DNA of 23,602 nucleotides, taken from NCBI GenBank assembly GCA_010014835.2, contig JAAAKB020033978.1:1-23602 (forward strand), given 5' to 3'. The stretch's first letter is position 1, and every line of letters begins with the position of its first letter. The DNA is from Apostichopus leukothele. Its lineage: Eukaryota > Echinodermata > Holothuroidea > Aspidochirotida > Stichopodidae. Positions 1 to 9,200 of this stretch are shown here, piece by piece. The notes below the pieces were generated by a model. It searched no databases. It saw nothing but the letters and a program-made list of their open reading frames with translations, and was not told where the DNA came from. A program made the position numbers and the translations under genes.

Positions 1-2159
1 TATTCGAAACAAAAAACGTATATGTGTGATAGAAATTTGGAACACCTGGTTTTCAAACTACTTAACAAAAAAGTTATGTCTTTAGCCCATTCATGCCACT
101 TGTCAAGTCGGATTAACGTAATACTGAATTTGCATTCAGTTTAAAGCAGCCCTTTGAGTTGATGTTAACAAATGTCGCGACAGTACTTATCACTAACGAT
201 GTAGCGTATTTGCTTTATTATAATTTCATTTGAATTAGCGATTTCAGAACCATCAAAATTTGAAATTTCCTCCAATATACTCTTTCACGTGTGACTAATA
301 CTGGCTGGAAGAATTGTAGATGGGTGACTTGAGGGAGTCTTACTTTGATCAATAGCAATTATACTTTGAGTACTACTTGCATGATGGTAAGTAACAAAAT
401 TGAGGGCCGAACTTGGCTGCTTTACTCATGTGCAACAGTCATGGCTGACTTACAAAGGATATTCTCGAGGCTGAAGTTTATTTTTAAACATAATTGCTGA
501 GTATTTTCTGCATATTAAAGGTCAGAACTACTTAACCTCAATAGCATTCTGAATCGTGGAGAATTTTTTCTTCAAACTTTTGTAAAAATTAATGAAGGAA
601 ACTCGGAAGATGAAGCAAGTTAGCAATGTCATGAAGGCTATTGTCACGAAAATGTCTTTGTTATTCTTCATAAGATACAAAATCATTAATCCACTGAGAA
701 AAATGATACCATTGCAAAACATGTTGCATATATTATATTAATGAATTGTGGATGCAGAAATTATTGGCAATAAAATTAAATACATCACATTTTAAGGTTA
801 AATCAAAATGACTGTTTCTGAGCACCTGTAATGATGACATCGCAAATCACCGTACTCTCTAGAGTGAGGAATGTTTTTATCTGGTAACAATATGCTACCT
901 TCAAGCAACTATAAGAGTTAGGAACAATATACTGATGTGGGTATATATTTCAATGAATAGTGTGGAATATTGTTCTCTTACGTATTGGTGCCACTATGTA
1001 TGCAACCGCAATATCCCTTTAATATCTGGAATCGGCCTGAGCGCTAAGTTGTGGAAATTCGCAGGTAAACCTATAGTGTTATTTGGTGGATCTTCAGTCA
1101 CCTGCCTTCCTTCACCACACACTGTAACCATGGCATTTGCCATAATAATGGTATTGTTCTGATTGAGTAAATATTTGAAGTATGGAAGAAACTAAATCCG
1201 TGACGTCACATACGCCAGACACTCTAGACGTTCGTTATATTGAAACATTTTGGGATTGTTGTAATTTCAAATATATGTTGCTCTCAGGTTGCAAATTACA
1301 TTATACTTGATAATGTTGAGTTAGTTTTGCGGCCGATAAATATGTTATGAAGGCTTCTTCCACTTAAGTATTCTTTTCAAACGTGGCAGTGTCCTCTCTA
1401 TTTAGCTCTGTGCAGTTTGCCAGGTTACATTGTTACGTAGTGCATAAACTCAATCAATTTGGTGATCAGCAGTTGTTACATGAATCAAGGAACTCTGTAT
1501 AGATTAAGCACAGCTAAGTAAAAAAATACGGGCAATATTACACCATACACGATCAATAATACTGCATGTAAGTCTCACTGAATACATTTTTGTACCGTCC
1601 TAACCAACTCTATGCTTCAAAAGCGTGGTTTTGTACTAGCCTGATGAAAAAGGGTGTGACGCTGGCATCAGTCGGTCTGATTGTACAAACGTTGAAATCT
1701 ACACATGTAGGAGAGGGGTATGGAAGTTTAGTAAACAGATTGGTTTCTTAATGCACGTATGATGATCATTCAAAATTAACATTCCACAAAGTAAAGATCA
1801 CAGTATTTTTATGTTACCCTTATATATTGGGATATATGTTTAGTTTGTGATAAACTCTTACATGTTTATAAGTGTCACATTGACATGCTTATGGAACGCA
1901 CTGATTGAACTTTGTGGCTGACTTATAGTTGATATCACAAAGTTTAGTCCGATATTTACGAGCTCTATTGCATTTAAAAGCAGAATAGTATTATTAATGT
2001 TAAATCGCTCACTAAATTAAAACTTACTGAAATTACAATGATCTACTTTAACAAATAACCGTCTTTTTGAGATCGGATAATGGAGAAACTAAATAATAAA
2101 AAGTAAGATATTGTTATAAGGGCCAGAATACAAGATGACCAATGCGATGGTAGTGATAC
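1..2159. other. Intergenic, no recognisable gene
   Basis: AT-rich sequence downstream of the receptor gene. Apart from the short ORF at 994-1143 and a TGACGTCA palindrome at 1201-1208, I see no domain, tRNA-like fold, repeat array or consistent exon chain. A hydrophobic 64-codon minus-strand frame at 528-722 is most simply explained by AT-rich composition. Confidence 0.5.
994..1143 (-). CDS. Short unidentified ORF, open on both strands
   Basis: A 49-codon frame begins MANAMVTVCGEGRQ and contains EDPPNNTIGLP and NLALRPIPDIKG before TAG. Composition is more protein-like than its AT-rich surroundings. The frame is also open upstream of the ATG back to about 1190. The opposite strand is open across the same interval too (935-1162). 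It may be a relic of a repeat or mobile element, or an exon. I cannot name a family. Confidence 0.2.
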   Translation of the reverse strand: MANAMVTVCGEGRQVTEDPPNNTIGLPANFHNLALRPIPDIKGILRLHT

Positions 2160-2163
2160 TTAC

Positions 2164-2348
2164 ATTCTTTCTTTCGATCTTTCGCTTGCCACAGGTTTCA
2201 AACTTTCGCTTGGATTTTCATCAATCGTCAATAATGTATCCATCCATGGACGGAAAAAAGAACCATTTTTGTTATTGAGATCCGGAAAGAATGCTTTATA
2301 CTTCTCATAATCAGACGAAGAGAGCTTACATTCCCAAGAATGCTCCAT
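2164..2348 (-). CDS. Possible first coding exon of another minus-strand gene
   Basis: An ATG at 2348 opens MEHSWECKLSSSDYEKYKAF and continues with a composition that looks coding (PWMDTLLTIDENPSES). It ends at a strong donor, AAT|GTAAGT, in phase 2. A possible 5' UTR acceptor (CTCACAG, exon from 2374) lies just upstream. I found no following exon in the 2.1 kb to the left that I could join with confidence. Family and function are unknown. Confidence 0.35.
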
Positions 2349-2809
2349 GCTTAGTTAATAATGACCCTTTTTTTCTGTGAGGTAAGTATAAGTTTGATTT
2401 TACTTCTGAAGAAACGTCACTAAAGAAAACTGATTATAGAGAGGAGTGTATATTACCAATGAACAGTTTCTGCTCCAAGTGTGATTTAAAGAGGAACGTT
2501 CAATTTTGTTCCATATGAAGAGGTGCGGCCATTCAATTGCAGCAAAACGATCGATTAAAGTAGCTCACCTGAGGAATGTATACCTTTACCATACCAAGGT
2601 GTCTTAACTTACTAAAATGCGTAAACAACTTGAGTAATCAAAGGACACGCCATCAGGGTGGTTTTTCAAACAATGGGAAAGAGTCGTTTTTGGATGTGGA
2701 TAATTATATACTTCACTAAGAAAAAGTTCACAGACACAACAAGGAGAATTTTGAACCATCTGGGAAAGGCGTTTTTCTACCTGTTTACGACAATGAAAGA
2801 TAGAGAGCA

Positions 2810-3130
2810 ATGAAACGGTATTTTAATCATTACAGAGTCGGAAGGATTAATGTATTCATTAAGCAAAGAACGTTTCATCGATGGTTGCAGTTACACAATA
2901 ATAACGACAACATATACATAGTACGATGGTTTCGTCGAAATAAACCCCATGGGATTAAAAACAAAATTATTCAATGGCGCAATCAACAGTTCATTTTGGC
3001 ATTGATGACGTCATGTGTCGTATTCTTGTTAATATATTTCCTGCTGACATTGACGTCTCATAACAGAACCAATGTTCGGTATCATGTTATGGTGTCCCGG
3101 AGTAAGAAGACATGGGCTAGGAACGGGTAA
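2810..3130 (+). CDS. Possible first exon or small type II membrane protein
   Basis: An ATG with G at -3 opens a 106-codon frame. The first 60 residues are strongly basic (for example RTFHRW, RWFRRNKPHGIKNK). They are followed by a clear hydrophobic helix at residues 61-81 (FILALMTSCVVFLLIYFLLT), then a potential N-glycosylation site, NRT. This is the layout of a type II signal-anchor protein such as many Golgi transferases, but no catalytic domain follows. The stop lies inside GGGTAAGC, so the frame could instead be a first exon ending at 3126 with donor GTAAGC. I found no convincing second exon downstream. Its 3' third overlaps the first unit of a diverged tandem repeat, which weakens the case. 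I do not recognise a family. Confidence 0.3.
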   Translation: MKRYFNHYRVGRINVFIKQRTFHRWLQLHNNNDNIYIVRWFRRNKPHGIKNKIIQWRNQQFILALMTSCVVFLLIYFLLTLTSHNRTNVRYHVMVSRSKKTWARNG

Positions 3131-3740
3131 GCTTGCCAATGGTGACGTCATGTTTAAAATTTAATGCCCGTCTATCCTGAGTAACTATTAAAAAGAAAAT
3201 GGTTACTATGTACGTGTGTCCAGGTCTTTTGGAACTATTGGGTTGCAATTGTGATCATTATATGCAATGGTGATGTCATGTAAGGATTTTGCGTTAACGG
3301 TCGTTTTTTTACTGACGTGTTATAGAAGGAACCATACCCCACTACTAAGGTGTAAAGTATCTGGACAGATAATCGGTCAATTGGTAACAATGACGTCATA
3401 ATTGGAATTTCGTTCTCGTGCTTTTGTCTAAGCTTCTTCCATAAAAGTAAACCCGTTCTGGGTTATGTGACGTAAGCGGATTATGTCGAGTTGGGGAGGG
3501 CGGTATTAGAGTGGCAATGAAACTTTCATGTGTGATTTTCTAGATAAAGTTCCTTTTGAGCGACGTTTCATAGCAGGAGCTTTGTAAGGTTACTTTATGG
3601 TGGGATGTCCCGGTAAAGTGGATCTATGGGGCTGAGAATTGGGGAAGAGTGGAGTTGTGTGGCGTACCTGTAAATTCTCTGTCTCTTATACAGCGACGTT
3701 TCATAACAGGAACTATGGAAGTTACTATGTGATGTCAAAG
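3001..3740. repeat. Diverged tandem repeat with TGACGTCA palindromes
   Basis: Two short motifs recur. One is TGACGTCA or a near match, at 3006, 3143, 3271 (TGATGTCA) and 3391, about 120-137 bp apart. The other is a GACGTTTCATAACAGGAAC-like block at about 3051, 3313, 3561 and 3694. Downstream of the second block, pieces such as GGTTACTTTATGG and GATGTCCCGG recur. This fits four or more decayed copies of a 125-260 bp unit. TGACGTCA is also the CRE consensus, but a regulatory role is only a possibility. Confidence 0.55.
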
Positions 3741-5926
3741 CATAATTGCTAAAAATATTTAAATTTCCTGCTGGTCCGAATCATTTCCAGTTATATTGAG
3801 TAGTGGTAAATACGAAAACAAATATCTCAGGGAGGAAAATATTTGATGTTGTTAGTAAAATAATTTGTTGAAGTTGGTTCACGAGGAACCATTATTTGAC
3901 TTTCTAGCGTATATGGGGTAAGTGCTGATGATCTTAAGATTCAGTATAACTTTGTTGGCAAAAGTTTCGAATATATTATGATAGCAGCTGTTTATATAAA
4001 CTGATTTACACTTTTAAGGTGTTATAAAAAAATTATACCGAGATAAATTACTTCCCGTTTACTTCTAAGTTTACTGAGTGTGTACACTTCTCTATAAAAA
4101 GTCGAGTATAGAAGACTTGTAAATAAGCTTGAAGAAATTGATATGGTCCATATAGAAAAGTGAACGACCCCACGGGGATAAAAAGTATTGAAATATGATA
4201 TCGCGTTAAGATTATGCAGTTGTAAAATGATGACTGTGGTATTGGCATGTCACGCTTTAATTATATTATTACCTCCCTTCATAATTGATAGTGGCATGTG
4301 TTTTGTTTCAACGCCAGACAACTTGTCAGATTGTTGATATGTTTCAAAGCAATGTTTTGTTACATCACTCAATGCACACAACTTGCACAGCATACAAATT
4401 TTCCAGATTGTCAATTCTCCGTGAACACTATAGCTAGTGGGACTTTCACCAAGGGAAGTGATAAAAGAGAGTTGTTAATATTAACTGTGAAACGACAAGC
4501 AATCAAGGTATCACTTTGAAAAAAATTCGTTTATTTTATCTGGATGAGAATAGAACGCAAAATGAATCATGTATTTATAATGATAGGAAGTATTTAAATC
4601 GTTTTCCCCTTCCTGAGTTTCCCCTAGCTTTCACTTTTGTCAAACAATATGAAACTATTTTCAGTTTTTTTAGCAGGATAATGATTGAAGGATCAATTGT
4701 TCATGGTTAAAAACAGCAAGAAATGTTGTTCCAATTCGTTTGTCAACTGTTTGAATTCTTCCTCTTTCGATCCATCAAGCAATATTGCTGACTTTACCGA
4801 CGTTGGCGCAATACAAAGGGGTTACACAACATTCACATAACTTTTGAAAAAGGTAACTGATGTAAAGATTTATGCAAACATCGTAATTAACTATGATCAA
4901 TATTAACGATCTATTACTTTACATCGCGGAGAAGAGAATGAAATAAACATGTAATTTCATTAATTATGTTACAAAATACAATATGCATAAAAGACTAAAA
5001 GAAAGCAGATGTAAAATATAACACGAGACACTTTGACTAATCCAGTAACTTTTCTTGATGACCGATAGTTGTAACTGGCATTGTGTAGTCGATAGTGTGG
5101 TGTGTTCTTCGACTTGGTTTACACAGCTCAATCGTTCCTGAGCAATGCTAAATAGCACAACTACATTCCAAATAAAGCACTATGTACTTCAATAAGCCGT
5201 TCAATTACTTCGGTACAATACTGAAGGACAATGAGTTAGGAATAACTGCAACTTTGCGTCTCCCCGGCTGTCTTTGTATATTTACCTCAAAAGTAACTGT
5301 GACATTTAAGAACTCGGAAAGGACTAGTTACTCACAAAAGAACACCGTTGATGTGAAAGGAATATGCAAAGTGGTTTATTCTCTCAATATAAGTTTTAAT
5401 ACGAATAGTATTGAACGTCCATTTGTTTCATTATGAGATATTTGTCCGAAGGACAATTTAATATACTAAAAAAAATTACCTTGAAATATTAAGTACCGAT
5501 ATGTTCAGTTTTACCACCTTACTGTTTAAATATAATGTTCCAATTACGTATAATATGATTGTATATGAATATGAAGCAAAGATAATTGTAACGCTTAACT
5601 TGGCACAGTAATGTAAATATTGATTCACAATCAAGTACAGGTAACAGTAACAGGTGCAGTTGGTAGTATTCCATATTAAGTATTACTGAATTTAACTATA
5701 TATAGGTGATAAATGATGAGGATCAAGTTAAAGTTATTATTTACTAGGTATGAGATATAAACGTACTATAAACAATACAAAACGTACGAGCTATATCTTA
5801 CTGGCTAATTCAGGAAATAAACACAAAAACAAAAAAACTAAAAGTCAAAATCATTTGAATGGCATATTGAAACTCAAATAGGTCTAATTCACTAAAGTTG
5901 AAATGTTTGTTGACAAGAACAGAATC
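3741..5926. other. Intergenic, no recognisable gene
   Basis: AT-rich. Several plus-strand open frames of 60-85 codons (4298-4519, 4516-4710, 5182-5436) show no domain pattern, no splice context that joins them and no similarity to each other. I see no RNA gene or repeat array here. Confidence 0.5.
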
Positions 5927-5943
5927 AATAAACCATGTTTATT
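5927..5943 (-). terminator. Candidate polyadenylation signal (AATAAA, inverted repeat)
   Basis: On the minus strand AATAAA occupies 5943-5938, about 190 nt after the receptor's stop codon, a plausible 3' UTR length. The same 17 bp also contains AATAAA on the plus strand (5927-5932), giving a near-perfect inverted repeat around CCATG. No transcript evidence is available and other AT-rich hexamers lie nearby. Confidence 0.4.
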
Positions 5944-6134
5944 GATATTACGTTTAATTGGTTTGATAATCCAGTTAGAAGTATGAAGAAAATGATAATA
6001 AAACGTCACTTATCATGAATGCAATAACTTTCCAACTAAAACTTGCTACGGCTCTTTGAAAAAGTGAACAATAATTCTAGTATATTCCATGATAGAGACT
6101 GATTTCCAGATATGATGTCACAACTTGTGGATAT
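5944..6134 (-). other. Probable 3' UTR of the receptor gene
   Basis: This is the stretch between the TAA stop and the candidate AATAAA. It is AT-rich and non-coding in all frames I checked. The extent depends on which polyadenylation signal is used. Confidence 0.4.
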
Positions 6135-6230
6135 TTATAGTTGAGTAATGTTGGCATATAAAGCTGGCTCAGTCAGTGAAGGAGGGGATAAGTATTGCTG
6201 CAGAAGTTGATGACATAGGATATAATCTTC
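6135..6230 (-). CDS. Receptor terminal exon: D2 last helix and tail, stop TAA
   Basis: A 96-nt final exon entered in phase 0 after a 797-nt intron: [18 protein letters not shown], then a short tail ending ALYANITQL and TAA at 6137-6135. VQSR joined to [14 protein letters not shown] reproduces the family's VQTRDQYxFCY...EY helix. Tyr 1244 in YANI sits where PTP-alpha has its C-terminal YANF. Acceptor TTAACAG. Confidence 0.92.
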   Translation of the reverse strand, partial: EDYILCHQLLQQYLSPPSLTEPALYANITQL

Positions 6231-9200
6231 CTGTTAACAAGACAAAAAAATGAATCAGAAGAATCAGTAATAATATATCGGCATATAATGGTTGCTGTAA
6301 ATGTCTGCTTGGAAGGGACTGAAGGGGCTCTTAAAGCACGACTTGGCCTACACTAGGTTCGGATGGAACATTGAGCTCCCTGTTCAACACTTAGCTCAGT
6401 ATGAAATCTTTAGAGTCAATACATTTTTGATTTATTTTAATCTGAACAGAGACTCTGGTTGGATATAAAACTTCGGGTAAAAGATGGCCCGAATCAACCT
6501 TTGTATATTAATGTATGGTAAATTACACAATAGCTATATGTAGCAAAGAGCGTTTTCTTGATCCATATTAAACTCGTAGCTGGTGCAAAAGATTTAGATA
6601 ATATGATATTCAAAACCGGCTATGAGGGCATGATCAAGTATGATGTTTTCCAATGGCCATCCCGCTAAGTTAAGAGCTTAACTGTATTAGATTCAGCATT
6701 TGCAGTAGTCATCCGCATGCCAGAAAATAAACAGTTATAAATATTAACGACAAACATGCAGAAAAGTGTTGTATGATGTTGTCGTATATAGAGTTTCTTA
6801 CATATGTTGGCTTGTGTTGATAGGAACATTAGACCTGTGTTTTTAATATGTTCTTATTCTCAGTTATCTCTACTGTAGTCAATGATGGTGATTGAGTTTC
6901 TGTACCATGAATTCAAATCATGCGATTTTACCATGACAAAACAATCATTAGAAGTAGCAGGTGAAATTACCAAGTAACCAACTAAATGGTACCACAACTA
7001 TATATCTATATATCAAAAAGTAATTACCCTTGACTGAACAAAATGACGATTACTGGATCGGAGCTGCCTCACAGTGGTGAATATGTCAACCCGTCGTTCT
7101 GTCTGTACACGCTCTATTTCCGACTTAACACACAGGAAGACGCCACTTCGACCAACACTATTCCTACGTGAAGAAAAGATAAGAACAACAAAATAGTATC
7201 ATGGGATTCTGTTTTTTACCTATTAATATTTTCAGACTAGAAGATGTTTAATAAAAGAATGGTATCGGCATATAAAACATGGTATTCGCTTTGTATATCC
7301 TTATACTTACATGCAGTGAACCAGTGCTTTTGAATCTGAACAGTACGTGTCTTGTAAACTCTGAACTTTATCGATAAAATTCAATAATCCTGGCAGATCT
7401 TTCTCATCCCAAGCTTTAGCCTGCAGATGGTGTACTTTAACCGGATTCTACAGGTTGAGCAAAAAAAAAAATTAATGCCAGAAATATGAATGCTGGTAGA
7501 ATTGTCCAATATAACATCAGGTTATCATGCATGCACATCTTTCTGCATACTAGAATTTACGTCCTCTTTGTTTCATCAAGTACTAATAAGTTCCTTTAAT
7601 TTAAATTGATAGGAACTTTATGTTTGGCTCTACATTTCCTGGAGACAAGGAGGCGTTCATTGATTAATGATGTATGGTTAAGCAATCACCCAAGTATTGA
7701 TGTAAACAACCAACGTTTTTAATCATATCACCTATATCAGCACTATAACACTTCATATCAGATATATCGATCTGGGCTATATATACTTTGCATAAGAGAA
7801 AAGAGTGTGCATCTCTTCACCATATATTGTGACTGAAAGTTATGCTTGATATTATTTCATTGTTCCTCTTTAGGAAGGACAGGGGAGGATGTGTTACAAA
7901 ATACTCAAGGACACTGAAAAGGGAGTTTATTTGTATAGGTACATGGGTTTCATATTGTGTATTTATATAAAGTACTGATTGGAGTACGATACATATCGTA
8001 CCGTATACGAATTGGATACTACGTCTAAACAGGTTAAAGGGCGTTAATTGCATATTTGGATGAATTCTTTGATACCAAATTTGTAGCAATTGAGATTGGC
8101 CGATGGTCAGAGTCATACCATTCCTCCAGTATACCGACCTGTGAATCTATGTGGGAAACTTTGAAATACTTGTAGTAGTAGCCATCTTGTTCGTTAGAGT
8201 CTGACAGCTCTACCGTCATAAACCCATAGTCCACGGTATTACGATCTGGCCAGTACTGAACACACGTCTATGAAAAGGAAATTTGTTAGACTGAGGTAAA
8301 CTTCAGTTGTCAAGAGGTTACATAGAGTACGATTTATGGATCATTTCATACATAAAGAATAAAATACCTCATCTTATAGAACATTCAAATGACGTTTAAA
8401 AAACATTTCGTATGAATCACAAGAATCTCACTATTCGCGACGCATAAACTTCACTCATGGGCTGTAATAAAACTGTAGTTTCTTGCAATGTACAGTTTGC
8501 AAGGATCCTAGACACCTGGTTTCTCTATATTTCTGCATATTGCAGTCAGTCACTGGACATTTCCTCTAGCACAGTCACGATCACTCAGTTCTATATTAAC
8601 TATAAAATTTGAGTCTTCTTCCACGAAGATAACCGCGGGTCAATGGTATGTATACACAAATATCAAGAGGGGCCTGAAGGAGCAATGCTTTAATTAACAA
8701 CAATCTCCCTTTACAAAAGCAATATATATTTACAAAGGAAAATGAAGGAAACAAAACAAGAAATAAAAATGAAGAGATGAGTAAAAGAACCTAACGGTAG
8801 AATAATAATCAGACAATATAACTATGTCCTTAAGTGTGACTTTTATACATAAAATCAGAGTGTCAAAAGAAATTGCTTTTACGCAACGAATAATCTGAAT
8901 GAATCACTGTTTAAGAATGTTTGCACTTAACATTAAGTTGCACAATTGAACATATGGCGACCACTAAGATTTAACTACCTCATCATTCGGGTCAATTCCG
9001 TTCAGCATCACAATAAGAGAGCACTTCCAATCGAATATCAGTCTCCAGAAGTCTTCTATTGTGTTCGGCAATGGTGACTGGGTCACAATAAATGCTTCAC
9101 GACGACTGTAGGACTAATTAGTACAACTGCATGTTAAAATTTCAGTTGTGTGTAAACTTGTAAAACTTAGGGTGCAAATTTCCATGTTAAGTTAAATATT

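Noticed and set aside
528-722. Hydrophobic 64-codon minus-strand frame resembling a small membrane protein
   Set aside because: AT-rich DNA readily gives Ile/Leu/Phe-rich frames. No splice context, Kozak support or recognised family.
2604-2810. Minus-strand 68-codon frame with several Cys and His
   Set aside because: Cys/His spacing fits no zinc-finger pattern, and it overlaps the better plus-strand candidate. No splice support.
4298-5436. Three plus-strand frames of 64-84 codons
   Set aside because: No domain motifs, no compatible splice sites between them, and composition equal to the background.
8034-8138. Open extension after HIDSQ in the D2 QYWP exon
   Set aside because: No phosphatase similarity. 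The GT at the CAG|GTCGGT junction joins directly to [13 protein letters not shown] in phase 0, as the family requires.
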